A stretch of DNA of 64,000 bases from positions 20,646,001 through 20,710,000 of the forward strand of contig CM075101.1 of NCBI GenBank assembly GCA_037576195.1, given 5' to 3'. Each line of letters starts with the position of its first letter. Position 1 is the first letter of the stretch. This DNA is from Phytoseiulus persimilis (Eukaryota; Arthropoda; Arachnida; Mesostigmata; Phytoseiidae). Of the stretch, positions 22,121-35,500 are shown one piece after another. Made by a program: the position numbers and the translations under genes. The notes beneath the pieces were generated by a model. It did not search any database. It was not told the origin of the DNA and was given only the letters and a program-made list of their open reading frames with translations.

Positions 22121-25100
22121 CTGAAACGAAAGCAGGATAGTCCAGATTAATTGAAGTAATGATAGAGAGAGAATCGCTCTCGAATGGTTGCCTGGGCATG
22201 AGGTTTGACTCAAAGTTAGCAATGAAACACGGATACTTGTATCAGGGTCTGATGATCCTGAATCGCGGTGATAATCCTGAGTCTGATGGTCCTGAATGGA
22301 GCGCAATCGCTCCAATCGCGTGGAACGTTTCTGGGGAATCCCAGCGCGGGCATGCGGCGGAGAGCGGACGTGAACGCCTCAAAATGTTCTACGTGCTTCT
22401 CGCGCACAGAAACATTGGTCCGAAACTTTGCATCAAGAGAGAGAGAGGGAATTCAAGCTGCCAGGGCCCCCCTAATTCTCGAGGATGAACACGATAAAAA
22501 AGATTTCCGGGTTTCTCTCAAAGAGTATCACTCGAAGAGTTACTACAACTCTGGGCTGGGTTACCGGGTACAAATTATTTTTTCATACTTTTCAAACGTC
22601 TTCGAGAGCGCCTGGCCCTCGCCGGGTTTGCGCGGTCCATTCCTCGGCCCGCTGAGTTCCCTTCCACCTGAACATTGGGTCCTTGTCGGCCCACCCGTTC
22701 TTCGCACACTCCTCGCAGAAATCCACCATCTATCCAGAGGTAACGTTCCTTCAGACGATTTCTCGAATAGTGTAGACGAAATGGAATACCTGGCGAGGAT
22801 TCCCACGCCCGGCACGCAAGGCACGTTGAAGAGTCCGAGTCCACGAGGGCGATTGGGATGAGGCAACGCGAGCAGAGATGCGAGCTGAACTACCAGATGC
22901 ACGCATTTCCGGATGCTTGCTCCACTTCGCGCAATGCTTGGTGGAACACATCGACCACGAGTGGAGCATCAGGAGTCAGGCGTCTGGGCCCTGTGCTGTG
23001 CGAGTTTCTAGCTTCTTCAGCACTCCCTCCGCTTTCCACGTCGCTATAATCTCAACCTTCGTTGAGTCGCAAACGAAGACCTCGAAGTCAGCGAGCAAGT
23101 CAATCGACCGCCGGTTTCCTTCGAGTTGCTGCTGAAGAATACTTGGCCGACGGAGTTGTACTGCGCTCGTTCCTCAGTGTTCCTTCCTTCAACTTCTTGC
23201 CTTCCCGGAAGTACTTCTGGAGCGATTGGCTCGTGGCCATAGGTCCTGAACTCTCTCTGAATACCGCTTGGTCGATCGTATGAACAACATAATCGAATCG
23301 AACAACCGGTCTCTGAAACGGTATCTGAAGCCCCCCGTGGCAGTCTGGTCGATGATGGGTGAGCGTTCGTTCTCGACTCTGACACACCTCTTGAAGATGT
23401 CAGCTATTTCCGTAGTGAACTTTCGAGGTGCACAACATGTTCGCGGCATTTGGACATGAGTAGTGAGAATGTTCTTCAGCTCCATTCTGCAAGATTGCAC
23501 AGGACACGGCAATCGAACGTGAGTCCCAGTTGCAAGGTTCCGCAGATGTTCGATCAAATCTGAGTCGGGCCACCTTTATGAGCTACGCATCATCGCGTCA
23601 TGCTGGCACCGTCTCGAGGCCCGCCTCATCTCGACGACGATGTCTATAGATCGGACGAAACTTAGGAACGGCGGGGGTGAGTCACCGGTTCGCGAAGGCT
23701 CAGAAGGTTAAGCTTCCAACTCCCCCTTTTTCTCCGCTTTTAAAACCATCTGTTTCCTCTATTGAAGCCGGATCGCAACACGGCCTCTTCCATGAGGATG
23801 ACAACACTCATCCTGAAGTGACCACAGAGTGGATCTCGTTTGTTGGGGCGAACCGCGAGCATGCACCGAACCTCCCCGCAGCACGAGACCATGATTACAG
23901 CCGACGGCTGCCCCCACGTCAAACAAGTGTCTCCAGCTAGGAAGAGCCGCTACGAAGGCTGCTACATAATGAATATTCGAATGCATATATGTATGATAGA
24001 GTAAAGTGTGATGGAACAAACACTAATCTGAACCAATTCCACGGCCGGCTTATTCGCGGTTCTCTGGCCCCACCCCCTATACGCTGGGACCGCGAATGCT
24101 GCTCGGAAAAGATGGCGGCTCCAGACGCATTCAAGCGAGAGAATGAAAACGGAGTGCGCAAACGGTCATTTTTCCAATGTATAGGGGCCAACAGACCGTT
24201 CCAACGACCCGAAGCCAGCGCATGCATCGGTCAGCTTAGGCTCCAGACTTATTCGAGGAAACTCTTATTGCTTTTCCTACCTTGCTCGCTTCGCTTTAAC
24301 AGCGCGGCATTGAGCTCGAAATCGAGGATTCTGGCCAGAACCATGAAAATTTCACCGGAATACTCCCCTACACGGCCACAATGTCTGGGAATATCCCACT
24401 CTAGCTTTTCCCAAATGATCCCAGGTTGTGGACGGTCGAAGTCGCCACACCACTGCTACGCATCTTCAACACTTATCATACTAACCCGGGGCTCATCAGG
24501 TCCCTTCCCGTCCTCGAGCATCATTTGGATGGTTCTGGGCCAAATGGCAGAAGTTCTCGGAGTGGCCCGCCGAGCCGCTCCAACCACGCTCGTTGCGACG
24601 AAGACAGTGCTCTGAACGAGGGGGTTGGCTATTGACTTGTTTTCGCTGAGGTTTATTGAAGTTCGAGTTCAATCTCCGAGGCAACGGCTCGCACTCAACG
24701 GAGCTCACAACAAGAGACGAATTCGGTGCTTCGCTGAGATACCGACAGCGTGCTCTCAGCCGTTACGGTGTTGTGGGATCAGACATGCGATTTACGATAT
24801 CAGCGGAGGGCGGTCTCAGGAAACCATAGAGCTCCAAACGGGCACTGGTCTGTTGAGTTGGAGAGCGTCACAGCGCGACCTTGGCTCTGGGGAATGATGG
24901 CGACGCGGGTAACATCGAGAGAAGGATGACTGTGATCTCTGATTGAGGTGGAGTTGGCTTCGGGGATTCGGTTATGCCAGGTCTAGGCCACAAGCGCTCA
25001 AAAATGCGATGCTCTGTGGGAGATATTGCTGTATCGCTCAGCTCAGGCAGGTCTCGTTGCAACACCGTCCACAGAGCTCATTTTCTACGATGAGCACCAG

Positions 25101-28100
25101 TGGATTCGCGTGGAAAAGAAGGGGAGCATTGATAGTGTTCATTACATTCCACAATATGTTGGGTATCCACCCTTGTCAGACTCTCCATATCGGCTTTCTT
25201 CCATATTCTGAGTCTGCGCTTCGTCCGGCTCATCGCCAAGTTTCTATGCCGAGATCACTTCGCCCAAATAGCGGCCAGCCTAGCTCGGCGGCGTCACCTG
25301 GCAGAACCTCTCTGTCGGTCCCTCTAAGTGATGCGTTCATTGTGCACTCTCTGAAAGCGAGTGGCCGCCTCCCGACTCCCGAGCTCGAGCCGGCCGCCAT
25401 CTTGGCGAAGGAATCTCAGCCGAGAGGCTGGGCAGAGTGGCGGGAAAGCGCAGAGCAAGTAGAAGTCCTTCCAGAGCCAATGCAACGGAGAAATACGCTA
25501 CAGATTGCGATGTATTCCAGACCAGTCTTGAGGCTTAACCCGAACGGTGAGCGACTGATGGGACAATCGACCCCTGGCTCACCTCGAGTTGGTTGGAGCC
25601 TAAGAGAACACTACCGAGTTGATTCTGGGCTGTTCTCGAGCCTCTGATGGAAACGACCGAAAAGAATGTCGGATGATTATGAGTAGGCTCGGATTGAACC
25701 GTTGGGCTGGTCAATCGACACGCCCGCAGTCGAACTCTGTTGAATTTCTACATCCACGACTGCTGCCGCCTGCAGACACGAAGCAAAACCCAAACTTTCA
25801 GAGGAAACTATTGAGCGATGGCTGGACTCCCCGATCAGGAGCGCGGCCAAATACTCTGAGAATCCCTCGAGTCCAAACTGATGGAAGTGGTTTTCAATCA
25901 ATCTCATGATCCCAAATCAAGCCCGATGAGGCCTGATTACCTTCTCGATTCAGCATCAAGAGCCAGCGAATCCCGTGCCCCGTCAAAACTGAAGACTCAT
26001 GAGAATGAGAGACGAGAGTGAATTCTGCGCTCATCCGATGACTCCAAATCTCGCTGAGATTAGACCGCAATCCATATCAAACATTTCCATAGCCTCGCAA
26101 TAGCATTCGTCTCTGATGATCTGCCCAACTCGGATTCGAGCTCCGTCAGGTTCACGCTTTTCAATCCGAATTCCCGACAGGCTGCGAACTCTCTGGTCCG
26201 CCATCGTTGGGTATGCTTTGCGGAATGGAATTGACGGACTCGTGGCACTGCGTTTTATCTTAGTCTGAGCCCTCTACATCGAAAACGAAAACTCGCCGCA
26301 TCGATCCTATCCCGGCACGTGACGTTGGAAAAAAACTCTGGGTGGGCTCTGCCGTTGCTGGATGTTGTTCTTACGTACGCACCCCAAATACAAAATCGCG
26401 AAGAGAAACAAGGACAACTATTAAAAATATACAGCTAAAAAGAAAGTGCTACAACTTCGGCAATTCGCAAAGCAGTCAACATGACGACGGCCCCGAAGCA
26501 GGTACGGACATTCCCCGTCTGAGGGTGAATGAGCCAAGCAAATCAAGGCTTTCGAAGGGAGAGAATAGAGTTTTTCTCCCTGAGCGCGTACGTGCATCTC
26601 ACGCTGTAGAAAAGATTGTGCGTGTGTGTTCAGGCAGAAGAGATGTCACTAACAATGAAAGTGCTGAACCGATATCGAAAACCCGAATGAACGGGCGCTA
26701 TCTCTCCCAAAAAGGTGACGGATTTCGCTAGAATCTGCACTGAGGCGTCCGGACGTTGAGTGGAGCTCCTGTAGCTAAGTTTCAGCCTCCGGCGATCTAC
26801 CTTTCGTTCGCAATAACGGAGTTAAGACTTGAAAAAAATAATTAAAAATCGTGATATCTCGAGAACCACTGGTGCTACAGCGTCGATCGACAACTTTTTG
26901 GAACGCTCTCACCGAGGGCGCTTTTTGACCGTCCAAGATCGGTCGACGGCTTCCACGATTTTGTTTCTCGGAGTGAAACTTCACGACGAGTGGCCACTCT
27001 AGTAACTACCTAGAAATATTGTCCCAGGAGCCCCCCACGTAGTCCTGCATTGACTTGATCGACTCTGTTCGAGGACAGAAACAGAAATCGGAACCGAATA
27101 ATTTCGGCACATCAATGCAACCTCTCAGGATGAAATGTTCCTTTCACGATCGAGACGATAACAAGAGTGAGGTCTGAAAAGTAAGCCAGGTCCCTAGTGG
27201 GAATCAGACGGTGAGTCGACGGTTTCAGAATGTGTGTCGAGAGCACTCGTTCCACTGAGTACACCACGATCATCTGGGCCGTATTGAGTTCAGTCGATGA
27301 TGGATCGCTCCGAAAATTTTTGTGCTCGCACGAGCTTCATAATCCCCCTATGGAAAATGAGAGCAGTGGCGTAGTGAGCCCCCTCGATGCCCGGGGCGGA
27401 TCTCTACTTTGATGCTCCCCCTTTCTCGCAAGGTTCGAGGAGACAAATGTATACGACGCACCCAGACTGTTGTTTGGGTGACCTCAAGTGCCCGAAAATG
27501 ATTACCTGGAATGTAGTTCTGCAACATTCGGAAAAATGGAGACCGCTCGCGCGATTTACGCAGATGCCGTGATCTGCCTCCGATCACCCTGAACTCGCGC
27601 GTATGAAGAGGCCTTCCTCGAAAGACAGAAACCTTCCAGAAAACGGACTTCGGTCGAAACGCGGATAGCTCAATGAATCTTCTCGAGAGACGATGATTTC
27701 GACAGTACTATTGAACGTGTTGTATGCTCCGTTCAAGATTTCAATAAGGTCAAAAATTGAGAGCTTTGTGAACACAAAGGCTCTTCTTAGGCGCGAGCTC
27801 AGGTGAGTTCAACCGGATTCCCTTTTCTCGAAGCATTCATCACCAGCAACTGCGTAATAAATATATTAGCCATCCACCGCCAACCATTCGCCGTGAGTTT
27901 TCAATCACATTATTGAGGAAGTGATCCAGATGAATCATGGGAAACGAGCAATTTCATTGATGAAGTAGCACAATCAGCTAACCTCGTGAGGATGAGGAAT
28001 GGCCTTTGCAAGTTCGGAGCCCCTTAAAGACCCGAATTCTCTGAAAGAGGTACCGGAGGTAAGAGTGGGCGGCCAGATATTTCGTTCCGCAGGATGCCCC

Positions 28101-28601
28101 CTCCCGGTCTAAACAATGTCGTAACTGGTGGGCTCTACGTGGCAAGACTTCCTCCTGGACCTCGACCGTTGCCCGCTCCACATGGACGTGCATTGTTCGA
28201 GACGGTTCTGAAAAGTGAGAAAGCTTCGAAAATAATTTGCAACGATTTCTCTCAAAAACCTAAACAGAGAACAATAGTTTTTTTCATTCACGTTTCCCCA
28301 TGGTTTCTTCCTCATTCCTGCCTCCTGACTCTGTCGCTTCCTTTTTCCGGGACGACCTCGAGCAGAAGATCACAATGAAGGCGCGCAACTCAGGTTCCAT
28401 CAAGATATTCCTACACACAAAAAATTCTCCCACGAGTTTATATTACTGTGTTCAAACTGATTCGCTCTGGACCATCATCCAGGATCAGGAAATTATCGAA
28501 CGCGGAAGTTCACCGAGTCGATCGTCAGAGCGCCTCAAGCTACAGATTGTTCCACGAGCTTACGGTAACTTTCTCCGGTAAGAAATCAGCGTCGCGTTTA
28601 C
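22121..28601. other. 6.5 kb of gene debris and unassigned sequence
   Basis: Right of the ABCH-like gene. Minus-strand segments at 22.6-22.9 and 23.1-23.56 kb look faintly protein-like: CLACR...PGIPFR and DFCEECAKNGW lie in different frames in a spacing like a ZZ zinc finger, and LPCPVQSCRMELKNILTTH resembles a C2H2-like unit. No gene can be assembled. A plus-strand frame at 24943-25647 (234 codons) matches nothing known. At 27985-28200 minus, FQ-LR-KGH words may be a further, very eroded piece of the sulfurylase domain. One transposon end lies at 27364. Confidence 0.4.
27364..27410 (+). mobile_element. End of a hAT-like DNA transposon (CAGTGGCGTA family)
   Basis: Begins CAGTGGCGTAGTGAGCC and contains GCCCGGGGCGG, like the inverted end at 17285. 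No matching right end or target duplication was found within the next few hundred bases. Confidence 0.45.
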
Positions 28602-30150
28602 CTTCGGAGTTTTTCTGTATACATCCAAGCCGTCACCCCACCTGATTCTTTCTAAGACCTCAAGATCACACCCACAGAGCCAATCACCGCTATCAATGAT
28701 CATCTGAAGAGAAAATATTCCGGACTCGATTGTGAAATTCCGAAGCGAGTCCACAGCCTTTGGCCGAGAAAGAGCAAAACGACGACGTAACTCAATACAT
28801 GGATGGCCAGGATGTGTGGTTCCGAAAGTGTTGGCGCTTCGATTCTCTTTCCTATGCTCGTAGAACTCGGCATTCCTTGCAATGGCCAGCGCTTTACCCT
28901 GTAACCACATCAGAGTTTCATGGATGCTTTCCCGGGAGCTTGCGATTTTTTTTCTCGCTAGAAGATTCCGCTGGGATAGCTCTCCAATTGCCAAGAAAGC
29001 TATTTCTAGATGCCAACCTGGTATCGGAGGGTGGAAGCTTTTTCATCCACTAATCTCTTTCTGTCTCCGGTTGAAACCGGCACTACTATTGGCACCGATT
29101 GGTTTGTGTCTCCCTCTGCAATCGGGAGATATTCCTTTGAAAATGCCTACGCAGTCCTGAATTCGGCCAGGATTCGAGATCTATCGAGGAGGCAGTGTCA
29201 ACATAATCCATTCTGATTGTTTCTTACCGAGTGGAAGGTCACGTTTAAACAAAACATTGGATTGGAGGGACTGTAAATACTCGCTACCCCTCATGAAGCC
29301 CCGAGGAGGTGTGGCTCAACCCTCACTTAAAACTTGGAGCCATTGAGTGTCGAGCATGTTTATCTGCAGGAGGCAATTGCATTGAGTTCGTCTTATCATG
29401 TGTATAGTAGTGCCGAGTATTTTCGTTTGTTGAAACCTCTGTCGCTCCACTGTACTCACTTCCAATGCTGGCAGTTTTTCAGCTTACTTTTTGGCGCTTT
29501 CCAGATTCTCAGGAGCAACGAAGAGCTCGTCAACAGCAAATCGCATGCCCTCAGGGAGAATTTTCTGGAGAACGATTTTATGACGATCACATAACGACGA
29601 GAAGGTTCTTCTATTCGAAAATCAGTTCCAAGACACGCACTATTTCTCGAAGTAACGTCACAACGCGATGGACACTCTCTTCCTCGGTCTCCTCGTTCGT
29701 TCTCACCTCCAACTCTGGATTCAGAGGCACCTCATAAGGCTCCTGTGAAGCCTTTGATCTGCCCAGCGCGCGCCTGGATCGGAGGCGAAATTGGCCTGAG
29801 CATGGCAGATCTATGAATTTCATTTCTTCGTTGGGCGCGTGTTACCTTTTTGTGGAAACCTTTGACGTCACGATCGTCACACACGTCCGGAGGCGTATTG
29901 ACGAAGACTTCGAGGAACTGCAGACCATCTTTCTCGTGAATCTCCCTCGCCAGCTGACGATCCTGTGGAAGGTCGAATGCAAGTCGGCATGAATAACATG
30001 AAGCGACGTGAAGAGTTTTGTCGAATGAACGCTCAAAAGAGATGTCACGAGGATTCGAACTCCGATTTCACCTTCGCGAATGGCGAGACGAAACTGGTGA
30101 TCCAAACAACGCCACCGTCAGCGAATGGCTTGGCCACTCCCGCGACTCGT
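28602..30150 (-). pseudogene. PAPS synthetase remnant: APS-kinase and first sulfurylase exons
   Basis: Minus-strand exons in family order: 30072-30150 (RVAGVAKPFADGG, WITSFVSPFAK), 29846-29962 (an intact 39-codon exon with [17 protein letters not shown] and VKGFHKK), from 29773 ([11 protein letters not shown], then [18 protein letters not shown] in another frame), 29229-29363 (QWLQVLSEG-stop-ATPPRGFMRG), about 28790-28898 ([20 protein letters not shown]) and 28602-28703 ([18 protein letters not shown]). PAPS synthetase makes the sulfate donor PAPS from ATP and sulfate in two steps, kinase and sulfurylase. The nearly invariant Trp of SEGWATP is TGA (29316-29318), about eight bases are lost after GFTG, the P-loop exon GLSGAGKT was not found, and one junction does not fit in phase. 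Splice signals survive, so this was a genomic duplicate rather than a retrocopy. Its C-terminal part is at 16.8-17.1 kb, with the ABCH-like gene between. Confidence 0.75.
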
Positions 30151-32563
30151 CTGCAACAAAACGGGATTGGGGATTTATAGTCTCGCAACTTGAGATCTAG
30201 AACCAAAACTCGGAGGTCCCAGATCACGCAAGGTGGAACGGCGTAACGTTTGCGCGATCCTCATTTCTGAATAGTAACGTTCTTTGAAAGGTCGCATACC
30301 TTCACTCCAATCGTACAACACACGCTCATACCATCTCGACAATGAATTCCATTTCTCCAGAGTTCTACCTTGTGCCTAGACATCCCTTCCCGCGCCGCGG
30401 AAAGTATTTGCGCTCTCCCCAGAGCGGAAAATCACATTTCCGCTTCGGTCGGCGCGGAAATCAATTGGAAGCATTCTCGATGGGCATTCATTGAGCCGAG
30501 GGTTCCTCAAAGCAATCATACCGGAAACGTACCTAATGGAACCGGCCCCACGCATTCGACAATCTTTCATGCCTATGTAAGCGGTCGACTCGCCCTGAAA
30601 AATCATCAGCTCAAGGAGTCATCAGAGTATAGGCCTGACAATAATTTCCTCGGCGATGGGGAAGGAAGTAATAATCTCCGCTCTGAGTGTGATGGAACTT
30701 ATTTCTGATCTCAAGATGCCCATTCGGCATCAGGCCTGGTTTGGTTGAGGTCAGATATCAATGTTCGCTTCGATTAACGCAGGAATTCTCATTCATTATC
30801 ATTATCGCCGATGGTCATCATTCCCGCTGGTATAGGGGCGGAAATTAGGTTGAACCAATCGAAAAAGTCAATGAGAACACTCCCTGATGGAGGCTAGTGA
30901 CTAGTGACTGTTGGCGCTTCTCGCAGAGACTTGGATGAATGCATTTCCTTCAGAGGAGTTGCAGCATCAGCGCTTTCGATCTCCGGTCGATTCGTGACTG
31001 CCATTCCTCATGCGATTCCAAGCTCGAGCCTGTCCTTACTCTCATCGCTCTTCGAATCAAATTATATATCCCTCAGGATACCAACTACGATCGAGAGCGA
31101 AAGAGCATTGATCTTCGGTATCCATGTTTATATTTCGCTCCGAGGAAGCCCGCCAGTCACCGGGAGGCCTTTACCTGAAGACGTTACGCAGCTGAAGTCT
31201 CTTCAAAAAAGCCAGAGCTGCGCTTACCTTATCTGAGAGTATCCCTGGTCCGGTAGCGTGTGTGAATTTCTGAAAAAAACTCCTGAATCGGCGAATTACC
31301 GGTAGGAAAAATCGTTTTCCCCTGCCTCGGAATGCTTCAGTCGTAGCCTGAACGTGGTCAAGAGAGCGTCTCATAGGCTGGGTATAACGTGTGCTGAACG
31401 CTCAGGAGGTCTTGGCGCCCAGACTACGGAGAGCAGTCACGGCTGCTGCTGCTGCTTCGCTTGTGGTGCGTGTTCTCGACAAACAGCGAGTCGAGTCTCC
31501 AGAAGCTCCGTTGCTACCCCCGTCGTTTTCCTTCATTCGGCTGACTGTCGTTGCTGTGACTTTTCGACGACGGTTGGAAAAATGCAGCATTTGAATCCTT
31601 GACTTGACGTCCGGAAAGAATCCAGGTATGTCTCAGTGGCGCCCCCCTGTGTCGGGTTGCGTCTTCAGTCGCGACAGATGTCACACGTCAAGCAATCTGA
31701 TGATTTCCAATCTCGGAGGATACCTCTCGATCCATCAAGCGGGGTCCTTGGGAAGCCAACTCGTACAGATTCTGTCGGCCCTTTCAGTGTTATGGAATCA
31801 CCTGGAATGGGATCTAGAATTTTGGTTCCGAGGAACCGTTGAATATCGGGGATCGTTCCGCGCCTTTCCTAGATAGCCAACAATGCTGAGATTTGTCCGA
31901 AGCCTGAGACCGGGGGCGTTCGCGTTGTCAGAACAGCCAGACCCCAAATCCGATCCGAGTCTTGCTCGACGCCCTATATGATGCACAGACAGAATGTTGA
32001 CGGATGCAGCCAGTTGTAGCACCTATTCAAAAGCAAGAGGAGGGATTACGGAAGAATACTGAAGTCGGGCTTCTCAGTTCATGAATTCGAGACTTTTGAT
32101 GTGGCTTATGCTGTGCCACGCGCATTGCATCCAGGTCATCTGACAAAGGAATCGATCAAATCGCCAAACTCTCGTTCCAATCGCCTCACCGTTTTGATAG
32201 AGTATTTGCCGCAGCCAAGCCTCAGAGGTTTTCCCCCCCCGATGCCTGACTCAGGCTGACAGGATGGGAAAATATTTGACGACATCTGGTCGTCACAATG
32301 TACAGATGATGCACTATGGGGACTTTCTTCCGGAGGGAATGAGTCCGCATGAATGCGGGCCGCATATTTCTGCAATATTACAATGTACACACTCAAAGAG
32401 CTGTCATGCCGTCAGTTGCGACGCCCTTTCTGCTACCTCTGTTTGAGTCCTCCGGGAACGTATGCCGCCTAAATGGAATCAAATTCGACACTTTTCTGGC
32501 CCGTGCTGAACAATCCCTTTGTACTTTCTAACAATGCTTGGTTCCTGATTCCAGTGCGCAAGA
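30151..32563. other. Intergenic stretch left of BPTF
   Basis: About 2.4 kb; should include the BPTF promoter and leader near its right end. A short CTG-rich run lies near 31.44 kb. The missing N-terminal PAPS synthetase exons were looked for here and not found. Confidence 0.45.
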
Positions 32564-35500
32564 ATGTCCACCAGGGGACGATCGCGAGCCCGGGGCAGGC
32601 CTCCCAAGACGCAGTCGGGCGGTCGCGGTTCGACGAAGAAACCGCGCTACCTCTACGCTGGAGGCCACACGAGTACTGCACAGTATAGGCAACGACTGCG
32701 GGAAGGCTTACGTCAAGACGTTTACGCAGACACTGAAACCGATTCCGAACCTTCGGATAATGACGTGAGTTTTGCCAGAACCGCGCCTAGAGCGGCCAAG
32801 AGTGTTTCCATCCCTGTCAAGAAAATTCGCGAAGAAATCGCTTTGCCCAGGGCGTTAACGGAATCGCCTTCTTTCAGTTGGTTGACTTCGACATGAAATA
32901 CGAAGATGCCGACCTCGCCGATAATATCAAAATGGAGATGGACTCGTGGAAGGCGTCATCCGACGAAGATCGCGACGATGATGAGGACTATACCGAAGGT
33001 GGTACATATCTTATTTTCCTAATGCTATATCGTCCCGGGTCGGAGCTTCCCGATGCAAACTCAGAAGCCATCGCCTACGTTATATAATTTCATCCCACTT
33101 TTTTCCAGGAGCGGAACGCGCCTTAGAAAAGAGTGCTCCTGAAGAGCGACGCAAAGCCCACCGAAGACCGATCACTCCGGTTTTCCTCCAGGTAAAACAA
33201 GTCCTGTCTGAGAGATCCGTGTCTGAGAAACTCATGCAAACAATATTTCAACGATACTTAATGCCCTACGCAGGACCGGGAGAAGCCGGCACTGATTCTC
33301 CCACCATCCTCCGAAGATCTGCTACTCTCGCCTCAATACATCATGCGAGCTCTCAACGTGTATGAAGTCATGCGGCGGTTCAGCAACACACTGCGCTTGA
33401 CGCCATTCATTTTCGAAGACTTCTGTGCGGCTCTGGATTACTCGGAACATTCGGTCAGTATTTGTCCAGCGGAGGCTTAGAGAGTTATTCGATCGGATGT
33501 TCGCTACTGACACAAGAGCTTGTCATGCTAACTTGCAGGCGCTCCTGAGCGAATGCCACATCAGTCTCCTGAAAGCTGTGCTGCGAGAGGCTGACTCTCT
33601 GAACACTCACTTCGGTCCCCAAGATTTGAAAGATTCCATCAATATTCATTTCTACCTAGTCGACCACATAACTTGGCCCGCTGCTCTCCAACTGTATCTG
33701 CTCGCCGATCCGTGAGTAAACTCATTCGCTGGGCCATGAGCAAGCTAATCGACATTATCATACTTCCGAGAACATCAATCAGTGAGGAAGACGCGAAAAA
33801 CCGAAGCAATCATATACTTCCCTGTCAGTGAAATTGGGAAACATCAAGAAGGCTGAAAATATATTCTTGCAGTGAGCACCGACCTACCCTCCTTTCCTTC
33901 TTGGGTCTGCCGGCTGATCACGACGATGCGAATCGCTCAGATGTGCAATACCAGGTGAATTAAATGCGATGTCTCCACTGCACTGCCCATCCAAGAAGAC
34001 ACATATTGTTCTCCCCATGATATACGGACAATGGATATACTTACCGAGCCTATTACAGTCTGAATATCCGCTGAACGTCGGAATCGAGTGCCGGCTGGAT
34101 ATCTTGGAGTTCCTCGTGAATCAATTCCTGAGCACAACTTCGGTTCGAGACGAAACGATCCGAGAGGGCGTCCCGGACCATGACGACCATTGCCGGTTAG
34201 TGGAAGCCATTGAGTCTGGCTCGTTGCTGTTTGTAGGAAGAGATTATCCTCGGCCCGACTTCAGACCTTGCCAAACGTTCATGGTACACATTTTCGCTTT
34301 TAGGGTTTGCCACAAATTGGGGGATCTGCTGTGTTGTGAGCGGTGTCCGGCAGTTTTCCATTTGGGATGTCTCGATCCACCGTTGGAAGATGTGAGTAGC
34401 GTTCGAGTGTGGTATTGAGCGAATTCCTTGTTATCGGTGTCATTGACAGCTCTGTTCTTATTCCCTGACAGGTTCCATCAGAGGAATGGATTTGCCCGGT
34501 GTGTGAAACCAACTCTGTTCCTGGGGTGACTGACTGTGTCAGTGAAATGGAGAAGGCGGGTCTGTTAGCCCGTCACGGGATGTTGGGACTCGATCGAGAA
34601 GGCCGCAAGTATTGGTTCATCGCAAGACGTATCATAGGGTGAGTAGAACCGAGCTCTAAGAAGACTGAGACTAGCGTTCGATCCTGTTCTGGTGATGATT
34701 AGAGCTATGAAGCTGAGGCATTCATCAAATTATACCCCCCGTATGGGGAGATGGATGAGTGAGCCTCTGAAGGCTTAGTTTATCAGTTCGCATGGCAATA
34801 ATTTATAGTTCTCCAATCTGCCCATGCATCTGCGCATAGATCCATGGATTCATGGATGATGATTAATGAATAATGCCTGAACTTCTTAGCTCTAGTGATG
34901 ATGTTGGTTGAAACAGTTTTCTCCGCACGCAATGCCAGTGCTGACGCTCGAAAGTAACTCCGATTTCAGGGAAAGCGAAAGTAAAGGCGATGTTCGGTAC
35001 TACTCGACCATCACTCAGCTCAATGAACTGCTATGTTATCTCGATGCGAACGACTTCGAAGCTGACCTCGTGAGAACCATCAACGAGCAGCTGCATGAGA
35101 TCGAACGTCAGGTGAGTTAGCCTGGCATTGTTTGGCCGCTTTTGTGCTGTGGGAAACGGTCGGGAGATCTCGATCTCCACGTTGAGATGAGCTTCACTGA
35201 ACTCGATCGATTTTCTAGATGAACATCACCATGGATCTCACGAACGCCGCCAATAAAACCTCTCGGAAAAGCTGGCTGGAAGAGAATCAAGCCGACGTGG
35301 AAACGCGGATAAAAATCTACAATGAGAGCCTCGTAAGTTTCTTCTAACGTCATGAGATATTCGAACCAAGGGAAGGGCAAACGAAAATGAGTTTTGACTC
35401 CCCACTCATCTAGGAGTTGATGGATATCAAACCCGTAAAGGAAGAGCCAGTCGAAATGCAGACCCGGAGCAAGACAGCGGCTCAAAGCCAAGCGCCCTTC

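Noticed and set aside
24050-24200. Inverted words GGCCCC...CTATAC and GTATAGGGGCC suggesting a small transposon
   Set aside because: The arms match only over about 11 bases with an insertion, and no target duplication was found.
24943-25647. 234-codon plus-strand frame
   Set aside because: Composition is ordinary for a chance frame and no motif was recognised.
26481-26501. ATG followed by six codons and a GTACGG donor, resembling the first exon of a small gene
   Set aside because: No downstream plus-strand exon could be found to join to it.
30040-30062. B-box-like word GAGTTCGAATCCTC on the minus strand
   Set aside because: No A box at proper distance and no foldable stems; it sits in an intron of the PAPS synthetase remnant.
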